Assembly (NCBI GenBank): GCA_016786465.1
Contig: JAEUWC010000030.1
Span: 1-64,000 of the forward strand
Reading direction: 5' to 3'
Source: Bdellovibrionales bacterium
GTDB taxonomy: Bacteria; Bdellovibrionota; UBA1018
DNA length: 64,000 nucleotides
The notes below the pieces were generated by a model that was not told the origin of the DNA, made no database searches, and saw only the letters and a list, made by a program, of their open reading frames with translations. Positions 55,647-64,000 of the stretch are shown in pieces (the stretch's first letter is position 1; each line of letters begins with the position of its first letter). The translations under genes were made by a program, and so were the position numbers.

Positions 55647-56111
55647 GTGGTGAACGTCGTTAAAGAACAAAAGGGCTCTGCTTTGGTGGTCAGGCTTTCG
55701 GGCTCGATCGAAGAAAGCGTGAATTTCGAGCAGTTGATCGGCGCCCCTGCTCCAGAAATGAACATTCACTGCAAAGAAGTACCGAGGATCAACTCGGTGG
55801 GCGTGAAGTCCTGGATCAAGTATTTCCAATCAGCCCAACAAAAGGGTTCCAAGCTTCGGTTCTACGAATGTTCGACAGCCATTGTTGAACAGATCAACCT
55901 GATTTCAAATTTCATTTGTGGTGGAACAGTCGAATCGATCTATGTTCCGTTTTCGTGCACCAATTGCAAAAGTGAATTGATTGGACAGTTTCGGACCGAA
56001 GATTTGCGAAAACTTCAGTTGAAACTTCCGCAGCTGAAATGCACGAAGTGCGGCGGATCAGCTGTTTTTGACGATATCGAAGAAGAGTACTTCGCGTTTT
56101 TGAACCGATAG
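55647..56111 (+). CDS. STAS-like protein with zinc ribbon
   Basis: This 154-residue protein has an N-terminal STAS-like domain (residues 1-100, with a RINSVGVKSW loop at the place where anti-sigma antagonists carry the phosphorylated Ser/Thr). A zinc-ribbon-like tail with CTNC (C104, C107) and CTKC (C132, C135) follows. The domain pair with the HATPase gene 9 nt downstream suggests a partner-switching unit. GTG start, with GTG GTG tandem at 55647/55650. Confidence 0.75.
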   Translation: MVNVVKEQKGSALVVRLSGSIEESVNFEQLIGAPAPEMNIHCKEVPRINSVGVKSWIKYFQSAQQKGSKLRFYECSTAIVEQINLISNFICGGTVESIYVPFSCTNCKSELIGQFRTEDLRKLQLKLPQLKCTKCGGSAVFDDIEEEYFAFLNR

Positions 56112-56120
56112 GTGGACTGA

Positions 56121-57101
56121 TTGGGAAAGTCTCTGATCCTGATTTCAAAGCGCCCGGAAGACCAGGCATTTGCTACTGAAGTGGCTATGGCCGCAGGTCT
56201 GACATTAGAGCGCGCGGGCGATCCGCGCGAAGGCGCACAAAAAATCGCTTCGAATGAAGACATCGCCATCGTTCTTGCCGATACTTCGGATCAGGCTCAG
56301 TACCAAGCTTTGGAAGCCGCGATTCAAGAAACGGTCGGACTTTTTTCGGATCGAATCAATTCCAACTGCTTTCATTTCATCAGCAGTGAATCACTGGAAA
56401 ACGTTCAGTACCTGATTCAAAGCCCGATCTTTGGGCACTACATTCTTAGAAACTACGGCGATAATATTCAGCGTTCGGGTCAACACTATGGTCGAATCGT
56501 GAAGGCGACCTTGCAGGATCGTGCGTTTGGACTTCAGACCTTGATGAAACCAGGGACCAAGGTTCAGGTCGTCAAGCTGGCACAAAGCAGCCAGAAGCAC
56601 GATGCGGTTGAAGCGATCAAAAACTATCTGGTTTCAGCCAAATTTCAATCGCGCATGGCGACGGTTGTCGCAAACGCGGTTGATGAACTTCTGATGAACG
56701 CGATTTTCGATGCGCCAGTCGACGATATGGGCAAGCACATCTATTCGTCGACACCACGGACGACGCTTTTGAAACTAGAAGATAAGTCTGCAGTTGAAAT
56801 GCACATCGGATTTGACGGCGAATACGTGGGCGTTACCGCGGTGGATAAGTACGGAAGCTTGGACAAGGCCAAGCTACTAAGCCATATTTCAAAAATTTAT
56901 ACGGAAGAAGAATACAAGGTAAAGACGACGGTCGCCGGCGCCGGGATCGGATTGGCTACGGTCTTCAGAAGCGGTGGTTCTTTCTTCTTTGTCAGTGAAT
57001 CGCGGGTCAGTACGGAAGTGACGGTCTTTTTTCGTCGAACCGATAACTACCGTGAATTCAAAGATCAGTTCCGTTTCATTTCAACCCAGTTTTATTTCTA
57101 A
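56121..57101 (+). CDS. HATPase (anti-sigma/serine kinase-like) with N-terminal receiver-like domain
   Basis: This 326-residue protein has an N-terminal part (about residues 1-125) with alpha/beta receiver-like pattern but no clear phospho-acceptor set, a middle linker, and a C-terminal GHKL ATPase domain. The N-box is NAVDELLMNA (E189, N193), D242 and G245 sit in VDKYG, and the G-box AGAGIGL is at 272-278. This resembles SpoIIAB/RsbW-type anti-sigma kinases. It starts with TTG after an AGGTGG site, 9 nt after the STAS gene. The target is unknown. Confidence 0.78.
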   Translation: MGKSLILISKRPEDQAFATEVAMAAGLTLERAGDPREGAQKIASNEDIAIVLADTSDQAQYQALEAAIQETVGLFSDRINSNCFHFISSESLENVQYLIQSPIFGHYILRNYGDNIQRSGQHYGRIVKATLQDRAFGLQTLMKPGTKVQVVKLAQSSQKHDAVEAIKNYLVSAKFQSRMATVVANAVDELLMNAIFDAPVDDMGKHIYSSTPRTTLLKLEDKSAVEMHIGFDGEYVGVTAVDKYGSLDKAKLLSHISKIYTEEEYKVKTTVAGAGIGLATVFRSGGSFFFVSESRVSTEVTVFFRRTDNYREFKDQFRFISTQFYF

Positions 57102-57113
57102 GGAGCGTCCCCG

Positions 57114-57734
57114 TTGAAGTCGCTCAATTACCCGATTGTCCTAGCGTCTGCGTCCCCAAGGCGCGTCGAGCTTTTGAAGGGCATGGGTCTGGAATTCTAC
57201 GTGCGGAAGCCCGATGTCGACGAAACGGTCCTTCCGCGTGAAAAACCCTTGGCGATGGTCAAACGACTTTCTGAATCAAAAGCGTCGACCGTGGTTCAAG
57301 AACTTCTTCGCGAAGTTGGAATGGGCCTGGTGATCGCGGCAGATACAACCGTGGTGTCGCCCAAGGGTGAAATTCTGGGAAAACCAGCCAATTCTGACGA
57401 ATCGTTTCGGATGGTTTCGGCGCTTTCAGGAAAAGTTCACAAAGTCTTGACCGGTTACACGATTATTTTGGGCGCGCGAGAAATGAAGCCAAAGATTTGG
57501 TCGCGGGTAGTGACGACGTCAGTGAAATTTCGAAAGCTTTCTAAGCAGCAGATTCAGCAGTACGTCGACACCGGCGAAGGACTGGATAAGGCTGGCGCCT
57601 ATGCGATCCAGGGTCGGGGAAGTTCGCTGATTCTTTCAATAACTGGAAGCTACACGAACGTCGTGGGGCTTCCGATTGCGGAACTGGCCGAAGATTTGCG
57701 CGCGAAGTTTGGACTAACCGATGGGATCATCTGA
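57114..57734 (+). CDS. maf: Maf/YhdE nucleotide pyrophosphatase
   Basis: Maf-type enzymes hydrolyse nucleoside triphosphates (dTTP, UTP and modified ones) and affect cell division. It has 206 residues with SASPRRVELLKGMG at the start, AADTTVV, then GEGLDKAGAYAIQGRGSSLI. TTG start at 57114 with AAGGAG upstream. The next gene begins inside its last codons (57721). Confidence 0.93.
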   Translation: MKSLNYPIVLASASPRRVELLKGMGLEFYVRKPDVDETVLPREKPLAMVKRLSESKASTVVQELLREVGMGLVIAADTTVVSPKGEILGKPANSDESFRMVSALSGKVHKVLTGYTIILGAREMKPKIWSRVVTTSVKFRKLSKQQIQQYVDTGEGLDKAGAYAIQGRGSSLILSITGSYTNVVGLPIAELAEDLRAKFGLTDGII

Positions 57735-58374
57735 TCTATCGTCCGATTACCAAACCGTTCGATCCAAGGTTCCGGCCGGTGTCACTTTGGTTGCCGTCAG
57801 CAAAACCAAGCCCGTTGAAATGATCCAGCAGTTGTATCGCCTGGGTCATCGCGACTTTGGTGAAAACTACGTTCAAGAACTTTGCGAAAAGGCAAAATGG
57901 TGCCGTGATCAAGGTCTAGATCAAATCCGATGGCACATGATTGGTCATCTTCAATCCAATAAAGTGAAAGCTTTGGTTGAATATGTGTCAGTGGTTCATA
58001 CAGTGGATCGTCTTGAAATTGCGCAAGCTTTGGCCAAGCGCTGGAAAGAAGCGGGCCGTAGCGGCAAGCTTCCGGTGTTCCTAGAAGTCAACATTGATGG
58101 CGAAAATTCAAAGGCGGGAATCCTACCCGAAAAGGTCGGGGACCTGGGCTTAGCGGTCAGGGGACTTTCCGATCTGCAACTTCGGGGTCTGATGGTGATT
58201 CCAGCACCCGGATCCAAAGACGCATTTCAAAAGACTGTACTTTTGAATCAGGGGTTGCCAGGCGGGCCATTGCCTGAAATTTCCATGGGAATGTCGGACG
58301 ATTTTGAAGCAGCGATTCGCGCGGGGTCGACGTGCGTGCGGGTGGGTAGCGCGATTTTCGGGAAGCGCATCTAA
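57721..58374 (+). CDS. YggS-family PLP homeostasis protein
   Basis: YggS proteins bind pyridoxal phosphate and control its free level. It has 217 residues with LVAVSKTKPVE (PLP-Lys), FGENYVQEL, WHMIGHLQSNK, VNIDGENSKAGI and the closing SMGMSDDFEAAIRAGSTCVRVGSAIFG. Shorter than many homologues but all motifs present. Overlaps maf by 14 nt; the last of a run that starts at the STAS gene. The convergent neighbour ends 3 nt later. Confidence 0.95.
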   Translation: MGSSDLSSDYQTVRSKVPAGVTLVAVSKTKPVEMIQQLYRLGHRDFGENYVQELCEKAKWCRDQGLDQIRWHMIGHLQSNKVKALVEYVSVVHTVDRLEIAQALAKRWKEAGRSGKLPVFLEVNIDGENSKAGILPEKVGDLGLAVRGLSDLQLRGLMVIPAPGSKDAFQKTVLLNQGLPGGPLPEISMGMSDDFEAAIRAGSTCVRVGSAIFGKRI

Positions 58375-58377
58375 TCT

Positions 58378-59949
58378 TCAATCACAGCTGATCGTTCGCC
58401 AGGGGTCCTGATAGATGCAGTTCAACTGAATCGTCTTTTCGATCTTTTTTCCCTGAAGGTTCACGCACTGGATGACGACCAAAAGATTCGGATCAAGCAT
58501 GCTGACGCCGTCTTCTTCGCGAAAGTAGCCGCAGCCGGTCAGTCTTCCTTCTTTTTTAAACTGAGCCCTGACCCACTCGGTGACGTCTCGATTCAAATAG
58601 TTCGCCAACACTATGGTCATGGTTGCGGAACTAGGTTCCGGCGCCACTTGCTGGATTCCCTTCAGATCGATGGATTTTTTAGCCGCGAACTTTTCCAGTT
58701 CCGAATAGAACTGGTCAAAGTGGTCCTTGAAGGCCTTCTTGTCTTTGAAAGGGGAACGATCCAATTCGGTCATCAGTTTGGCCTTGTGGCTGTAAATTCG
58801 GCGAACTTCTTCAACCAGGGTTGCGTCCCAGTTTTTCTGATCGGCTGCAGTCATTTTGACGTCGAAGTCGATTCCACCCGATCCCCAATCTTCGACAGCC
58901 ATGCGATCATAGGGACCTTTTTCAATTCGTTCGAAGAACTCTTTGTTCTTCATCGCTTGATTGGAGTACTTTTCGTTTCGGGCATCGATTAGGCCGCTAT
59001 CGTTGAAATCATACGGGGCAATGCCTTCAGCTTTGCCGCCGCATTCAAGTGCGATGGCATTGTGTCCGGATTCGGGGCTCCAGTCAGTTCCGGCAATCAA
59101 ATTTTCAGCAAATAGAAATCCCATTTTCTTCGACGGTTCCATCTTCGCGATGGAAGCTTTGTCGTGACCGCAAGCACAGCGTTTTCCCAGCGAACTTTTA
59201 GGTTCGATGAAAATTCCGTATCCGGTTGCCTGTTGCGAACCATCGGGCTTGAGGTACTTCATGCGAAGCAATCGAACTTCGGGAACGGGATACCCAGCGG
59301 CTTTCAGCATTTTGTACGCCGAATATTCCTTGATCACGTTCTGATTGGCAGCGGGGTGCTGTTCAAGGGTTCCGCTTCTGTAATCGCAATGGACCACCAG
59401 CTTTAATTCGTTCCCCTTAAGTGGGTCGAAGATCGTTCGGGCCAGGTCTTTGTCTTCGGGCAAAAGGACTTTCAGGGGCTTAAACTGACAGTGATCGTTT
59501 CGCGACTTACCCCGAGTGACCAAGCCGATCTTGATCTTCTTTTGATCAGACCCACTTCCGTAGGAAAGGGTTCCTTTTTCTGCTTTTGCCCAAAGCGCTT
59601 GATCGTCTAGGCCCTGTTCAGCCCAGCCTTGAAGATTTTCAAAGTTAGCCTGGATCGTCAGATCCAGGATCGAGTCCATGGCAAACAGGGGAGAATTCGA
59701 CTTTTCACATTGAATAATTCCACCTGGAAGACTGGGCTTCGGTTGACCCGGGACCTTTTTTCCGTTCTTCCCGTCTTCCACCGCGCAGGATGGGTCAGCG
59801 GCCAAGGATTCAATCGCTTCTTGGACCTGGTCAAACCCCTGGGGAACGGCCATGAGCGCCGGATCGGCAAAGGCGGACCCCGAAACAGCCCACCCCGAAA
59901 CCCCCCAAGAAAGGAAAATCAGCTGCATGATTTTGCGACGGGTCGCCAT
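58378..59949 (-). CDS. Putative CotH-like secreted protein (paralogue of the gene at 28633)
   Basis: This protein has about 523 residues and a signal peptide (ATRRKIMQLIFLSWGVSGWA up to SAFA) from the ATG at 59949. In-frame starts upstream to 60000 would prepend unlikely residues. The body has NVIKEYSAYKMLKAAGYPVP, then RLLRMKYLKPDG, GIFIEP and later IAPYDFNDSGLI. That is the same order as in the paralogue at 28633 and reminiscent of CotH kinases (inference). Several Cys occur in the N- and C-terminal parts. Divergent from glmS. Probably periplasmic or secreted. Confidence 0.6.
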   Translation of the reverse strand: MATRRKIMQLIFLSWGVSGWAVSGSAFADPALMAVPQGFDQVQEAIESLAADPSCAVEDGKNGKKVPGQPKPSLPGGIIQCEKSNSPLFAMDSILDLTIQANFENLQGWAEQGLDDQALWAKAEKGTLSYGSGSDQKKIKIGLVTRGKSRNDHCQFKPLKVLLPEDKDLARTIFDPLKGNELKLVVHCDYRSGTLEQHPAANQNVIKEYSAYKMLKAAGYPVPEVRLLRMKYLKPDGSQQATGYGIFIEPKSSLGKRCACGHDKASIAKMEPSKKMGFLFAENLIAGTDWSPESGHNAIALECGGKAEGIAPYDFNDSGLIDARNEKYSNQAMKNKEFFERIEKGPYDRMAVEDWGSGGIDFDVKMTAADQKNWDATLVEEVRRIYSHKAKLMTELDRSPFKDKKAFKDHFDQFYSELEKFAAKKSIDLKGIQQVAPEPSSATMTIVLANYLNRDVTEWVRAQFKKEGRLTGCGYFREEDGVSMLDPNLLVVIQCVNLQGKKIEKTIQLNCIYQDPWRTISCD

Positions 59950-60063
59950 CCCTGACTGATCGGAAAAACTGAAAAAAATCATGATGACACGGCGCATCAT
60001 TCATGAGAAGAAACAAGGACTTTCAGATTTATTGTAGAATCAGCGAACGGGAAACAATCAACT

Positions 60064-61965
60064 ATGTGTGGAATCGTAGGTTACGTCGGCCAGCATGCAG
60101 TCGGCCCAATTTTGCTTAAAGGTTTGAAGCGTCTTGAGTATCGCGGCTACGACAGCAGCGGTGTTGCGCTTTTTGATGAAGGTGGACGTTCTGAAACCTT
60201 CAAAGCGGCAGGAAAAATTGCGGCAATCGAGCCGATGGTTTTGGCAAAAGACCAGACTCTTTTTCACGGCGGGATCGGACACACGCGTTGGGCAACTCAC
60301 GGCGCGCCGAACACGACCAATGCTCACCCCCATCGCGTGAAGGACCTGGTCCTGGTTCACAACGGGATCATCGAAAATTACCGCGAAATTCAAAAATTGG
60401 TTTACGCACGCGGATACAAACCGGTCAGCGAAACAGACAGCGAACTTTTTGCGTTCTTAGTGATGTTCGAAATGGAAGAACACAAGATCGACCTGATCGA
60501 AGGCGTTCGTCGAGCTTTTCCCAAGATTCACGGATCTTCCAGCGTGGTTATCATGTCGGAAAAGCAACCCGGATTGATCGTTGCGGTTCGAAACGGGTCA
60601 CCGCTAGTTGCCGGATGGAACAAAGAATTCGGAGCCATCGTTGCCAGCGACGCGCAACCGATTTTGGACCACACCAACAAGGTTTATTATCTAGAAAACG
60701 GCGACATGATTGTTTGCCAAAAATCAGGGATTCAGTTCTTCGACGCTTATTCGGGCAAGCCGGTTGAACGAAAAGAAGTCACCATCGACTGGTCGGCCGA
60801 CCGTTTGGATAAGAACGGTTACGCGCACTACATGTTGAAGGAAATCCACGAACAACCGCGTACGATCTTGGACACGCTTCACGCCTATTTCGAAGACCAG
60901 ACCCATCGTCCTTTCGAATTTGCGAAGAACGCAGGAATTGACCAACTGTCAGCGGCGCAGCGTCTTTCGATCATTGCTTGCGGAACTTCCTGGCACGCGG
61001 GTCTTTTGGGACGCTACTGGTTTGAACGTTACACCCATTTGCCCGTGGATACCGATCTAGCCAGCGAATTCCGATACCGGAATTCTCATTTCACGCCCGG
61101 CCAAGTGGTGATGGGAATTTCGCAGTCAGGTGAAACGGCAGACACATTGGCCGTTTTGCAAGACGTGAACAAGAATAAGGTCCCAACGCTTGCGATTACG
61201 AACGTGAAGGGCAGCACGATTTCTCGCGAAGCGAAGTCGATCTTTTACACGTATGCGGGCCCTGAAATCGGCGTCGCATCGACCAAGGCCTTCACAGCAC
61301 AGATGCTGATGCTGGTTCTTTTGGCCGGGCGTTTGGGTCGTGATCTTGCGGTGAATGATTCGCAGGGCAAGAAAATGATCGAAATCGATCGCTTGTACCG
61401 CGAACTTTTTGAAGTTCCGCATTATCTGTCGATGGCTCTTGAAACGGGTGGTTCGACGGCAAACGCCGTTAAGAAAGCCGCACAGGACACGCTTCATTCC
61501 AAGGCGTTCTTTTTCATTGGTCGTGGTTATTCCTTCCCGCTGGCACTAGAAGGCGCATTGAAGCTGAAGGAAATCGCATACGTGCACGCCGAAGGGTACG
61601 CCGCCGGAGAACTGAAGCACGGTCCAATTGCGATGCTTGAACCGGGTGTCACGGTGATCGTGATCGCCCCGAAAGACATCTGGTACGACAAGACGGTTTC
61701 AAATCTTCAAGAAGTCAAAGCGCGTGGCGCGAAGATTGTGGCCGTGGGGCACGCCGATGACAAAACGTTGGCTTCGATGGCGGATCACTTTATTCCGCTT
61801 CCGCTTCAAAGCAAGAAGCCCGACGGTCAATCGACTTTGGATGAATCGCTGACGCCTTTCCTGATTTCACCCATCTTGCAGCTTCTTTCGTACGAAATCG
61901 CTTTGTCCAAGGGGACTGACATCGATCAGCCAAGAAACTTGGCAAAAAGCGTGACTGTTGAATAA
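60064..61965 (+). CDS. glmS: Glutamine--fructose-6-phosphate aminotransferase
   Basis: GlmS makes glucosamine-6-phosphate for peptidoglycan and LPS. The protein has 633 residues, starting MCGIVGYVGQ with the catalytic Cys2. The glutaminase domain continues with RGYDSSG, GHTRWATHG and HNGIIENY. Two SIS domains follow (ACGTSWHAGLLG, SQSGETADTLA, STKAFTAQ, HAEGYAAGELKHGPIA) and the end LAKSVTVE is the family C-terminus. Complete. No glmS ribozyme is seen in the short upstream gap. Confidence 0.97.
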   Translation: MCGIVGYVGQHAVGPILLKGLKRLEYRGYDSSGVALFDEGGRSETFKAAGKIAAIEPMVLAKDQTLFHGGIGHTRWATHGAPNTTNAHPHRVKDLVLVHNGIIENYREIQKLVYARGYKPVSETDSELFAFLVMFEMEEHKIDLIEGVRRAFPKIHGSSSVVIMSEKQPGLIVAVRNGSPLVAGWNKEFGAIVASDAQPILDHTNKVYYLENGDMIVCQKSGIQFFDAYSGKPVERKEVTIDWSADRLDKNGYAHYMLKEIHEQPRTILDTLHAYFEDQTHRPFEFAKNAGIDQLSAAQRLSIIACGTSWHAGLLGRYWFERYTHLPVDTDLASEFRYRNSHFTPGQVVMGISQSGETADTLAVLQDVNKNKVPTLAITNVKGSTISREAKSIFYTYAGPEIGVASTKAFTAQMLMLVLLAGRLGRDLAVNDSQGKKMIEIDRLYRELFEVPHYLSMALETGGSTANAVKKAAQDTLHSKAFFFIGRGYSFPLALEGALKLKEIAYVHAEGYAAGELKHGPIAMLEPGVTVIVIAPKDIWYDKTVSNLQEVKARGAKIVAVGHADDKTLASMADHFIPLPLQSKKPDGQSTLDESLTPFLISPILQLLSYEIALSKGTDIDQPRNLAKSVTVE

Positions 61966-61971
61966 AGGCGT

Positions 61972-63186
61972 CTAGGGTTTTAAGGCCGCGACAAAGGCCT
62001 TTGCGACTTCTGGCAGGTGAAAACCGCTTTTGAGCTTGGCGTACGCGCGATCGCCGATGACTTTCGCTTGGTCGCCATTCAGCGCGGACAACTGGTCAAT
62101 CCACTGTTCGGCGCTTTCTGCGCGGATGTACGTTTCGTTTTCAACCAGGCCCAAGCCTTCCACGCCGATTTCCGTTCCTAAGCAGGCGCGACCATAGCGA
62201 CTGGCTTCGATGGCCTTTACGCGCGTGCCGCTTCCGTAAAAAACAGGGACCAAAGCGACCAGGCATTCGCGGTAAATGGCTTCAACACTAGGGACGCGGC
62301 CCAAAAACTTCACCCCTGGGGCTTGAAGTAAATCATTCAGGCCTTCGGAACTTCCGCTTCCGGCAACCAAAAGTTTTAGTTCCGGGCGGCGCTTTATGAC
62401 CTGGGGCCATACTTTTTCCAAAAGCCAGATCAGACCATCGCGGTTTGGCGGCCAGTCCAGTTTTCCAAGAAACAGAACCTGGTGGTCGTGGGTCGAGCGT
62501 TCAGGTTCACTTCCAAAATCGTATCCGATCGGAACCACGGTACCTTTCAACTGCGGAATCTGGACCTTGAACCGATTCCAGTCGACTTCCGAAACAGTCA
62601 TGACGGCGGCAGCGTGCCTTGCCAATGAATTTTCAAATCGACGCATCAAGGCCGCTTGAAAATGGATCATCCATTTCACCAAGAAAAATCCCGTCTGAGC
62701 CGCTTTACGTGTCCAAATATCGGCTTCTACGTTGTGAGCGCGGTAAACAATTCGTGGAAAGCCTTTTTGCGGGACGTAAGTTCCAAAGGACGATGAATGC
62801 GCTGCCGGGTGAAGGCCGTCATAGACGATGAAATCGTAAGTTTCTTTCGACACCAGCTGATTCAATTCGCTGGAAATCGACTTTGCGGCGTAAGGAAAAA
62901 GGGTCATCGCCAACCAAGGTCTGGCCATCAATGCTTTTAAAAGCCCTATGATTCCTGCCAGGCTAGAACGTGGTGCTGCTTTTTCCCGACGAATGACCAA
63001 GGCATTTCGGATTGGAGCAATCTTTTTCAATTCTTCCAGGTTAACGATTTCATCTTGGCCGGCTACAGCGACGACATCTAAGGTTTGTCCCAACTGAGAC
63101 AATCCTTGAATCAGGCTGATGTTTGCGACCCTTGCGCCGTCCTGCATGGGAAGCGGCCATTTTGGTAAAACCCAAAGCAGTTTCAT
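61972..63186 (-). CDS. Glycosyltransferase family 4-like
   Basis: This 404-residue GT-B glycosyltransferase has LPKWPLPMQDGARVANISLIQGLSQLG at the N-terminus (acceptor domain), then a donor part with VLFLGKLDWPPNRDG, KLLVAGSGSS, VKFLGRVPSVE and the acidic motif PVFYGSGTRVKAIEASRYG, where the family has E-x7-E. It likely adds sugars in LPS or O-antigen synthesis. It overlaps the O-antigen ligase-like gene by 4 nt (ATGA). Substrate unknown. Confidence 0.88.
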   Translation of the reverse strand: MKLLWVLPKWPLPMQDGARVANISLIQGLSQLGQTLDVVAVAGQDEIVNLEELKKIAPIRNALVIRREKAAPRSSLAGIIGLLKALMARPWLAMTLFPYAAKSISSELNQLVSKETYDFIVYDGLHPAAHSSSFGTYVPQKGFPRIVYRAHNVEADIWTRKAAQTGFFLVKWMIHFQAALMRRFENSLARHAAAVMTVSEVDWNRFKVQIPQLKGTVVPIGYDFGSEPERSTHDHQVLFLGKLDWPPNRDGLIWLLEKVWPQVIKRRPELKLLVAGSGSSEGLNDLLQAPGVKFLGRVPSVEAIYRECLVALVPVFYGSGTRVKAIEASRYGRACLGTEIGVEGLGLVENETYIRAESAEQWIDQLSALNGDQAKVIGDRAYAKLKSGFHLPEVAKAFVAALKP

Positions 63187-64000
63187 CGGCGTCTTCGGTA
63201 TCCTTTAGGAATGGGGACCAAATCTTTCCCTGGGTCTGGCAGATCATCGACCAACATGGGCTTGATGTCCGGATTCTTTTTCAAAACATAGCCACCGGCA
63301 TAGGCCAAAAAAATCAGCAGGTACGGATAAAGCGAATACGAATGTGAAAGCATGGACATCGCGATTCCATAGCCCAGCAGGCTCATGATGAATTCAGGAT
63401 ACGTCTTTCGGATTTCCCAAGCCGTCTTGCAGACACGAAAGAACATGTACGCAAAAATGGCAAACCCGACAGGTCCAGTTTCCGAAAGAAGAAGCATCCA
63501 GGTCGAATGCGCGGTTCTTTCACCTGTTTCCGTAAACAGTGGGCTATACATTTCGTAAAAGCGCGGGTAGTTGCCGACGCCTACCCCCATTAAAGGGTAA
63601 GCTTTCAGCATCAAGAATCCAGTGATGATGTAGTTCAAGCGCGAATCCGAAGATCCCGCCAAGTCCGATGCGTCCCTTTGTGTCGCAAAGTATCCGACGG
63701 CCAGAATCACCGGAGATATCAGGATCAGCTGCTTAATCAGTTTGACCGTGTCTTTGGAAATCATGAATTGGTACAAAAGTAATGAAGCAGCCAATGCGCC
63801 CGCGCCGGCACGCGACTTGGTCATCATGACCCCAACCAGCATGATCAGCATACAGATCAATTCAACCCAAGCTGTGGTCTTCTTTCGCCGTGCGCGAATG
63901 AAAGGCATCAAAGCAAACGGAAAGCCCAGGACACCGAAAGCGGCCAAGTCGTTTGAATTTCCACTTTGGCCCATTCCCTGAAGCCGAAGACCTTCTGTCG
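63183..64000 (-). CDS. O-antigen ligase/polymerase family protein (N-terminus cut by window edge)
   Basis: The frame runs past the window end, so the protein N-terminus is not seen. The visible ~272 residues have RLQGMGQSGNSNDLAAFG, typical of the Wzy_C/WaaL cytoplasmic-periplasmic region, several membrane helices (MLIMLVGVMMTKSRAG, LLVYQFMI, LILISPVILAVGYF) and HSTWMLLLSETGPVGFAIFAYMFF near the end. That fits O-antigen ligases or Wzy-type polymerases of the inner membrane. It pairs with the glycosyltransferase downstream. A more exact role needs the missing part. Confidence 0.8.
   Translation of the reverse strand, partial: TEGLRLQGMGQSGNSNDLAAFGVLGFPFALMPFIRARRKKTTAWVELICMLIMLVGVMMTKSRAGAGALAASLLLYQFMISKDTVKLIKQLILISPVILAVGYFATQRDASDLAGSSDSRLNYIITGFLMLKAYPLMGVGVGNYPRFYEMYSPLFTETGERTAHSTWMLLLSETGPVGFAIFAYMFFRVCKTAWEIRKTYPEFIMSLLGYGIAMSMLSHSYSLYPYLLIFLAYAGGYVLKKNPDIKPMLVDDLPDPGKDLVPIPKGYRRRR

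Overview
This window looks like a chromosomal segment of a motile, Gram-negative bacterium. By inference it is a member of the Bdellovibrionota or a deeply branching delta-like lineage. The support is a mix of traits: several short flagellins in tandem, a short archaeal-type prolyl-tRNA synthetase, RNase J, a response regulator with a delta-type C-terminal helix, the three-gene COG4586/4587/3694 ABC exporter, many signal-peptide and lipobox proteins of unknown function, LPS heptose and O-antigen genes, and MltD and Tat components. I cannot prove the taxonomy from the sequence alone. Genes are packed tightly. Same-strand neighbours often overlap by 4 nt (ATGA, GTGA or TTGA), and at least four convergent pairs interlock at their stop codons.

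Layout. 1-5.7 kb: groES-groEL (minus, groEL cut by the window edge), tRNA-Phe and three secreted proteins of unknown function. 5.7-14.7 kb: pirin plus FMN reductase, an FN3-repeat lipoprotein, a creatininase-family hydrolase, then a minus-strand cluster of a lipoprotein, a persulfide-dioxygenase-like enzyme, a rhodanese and a DUF72 protein. 14.7-24.3 kb: proS, a 221-bp inverted-repeat element, an ABC-2 exporter, a parA-parB-membrane protein operon, a secreted HAD-like protein, a GNAT and a small RAMA-like protein. 24.3-30.7 kb: a sigma-28 promoter, three flagellins with structured leaders, and an RmlD-like protein translationally coupled to the last flagellin, followed by a CotH-like protein. 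30.7-37.5 kb: 6S RNA (minus), a response regulator, birA-nadC, rph and trmJ with a repeat-derived tail. 37.6-44.7 kb: mltD-like, udk and rnj (minus), then a solute-binding protein, rsmE, an RDD protein and an rfaE2-type gene. 44.7-50.2 kb: an exported phospholipase-D-like protein and an SRPBCC protein, flanked by two paralogous TP-repeat lipoproteins. 50.2-58.4 kb: a coiled-coil protein, a four-gene HAD/amidohydrolase/membrane-anchored creatininase operon, a ferredoxin-NADP reductase, tatA (53 aa), a STAS plus HATPase partner-switching pair, maf and yggS. 58.4-64 kb: a second CotH-like protein, glmS, a glycosyltransferase and the start of an O-antigen ligase (cut by the window edge).

The items I would follow first are these: the 6S RNA with a 17-bp closing stem; six copies of a Thr-centred short motif in the disordered linker of the response regulator; the 32-bp perfect inverted-repeat element and its dispersed relatives; the trmJ tail repeats, whose hairpin stem covaries between copies; the interlocked convergent stops; the flagellin-coupled RmlD-like protein with substituted catalytic residues; and the compact operon ending in a tail-anchored creatininase.
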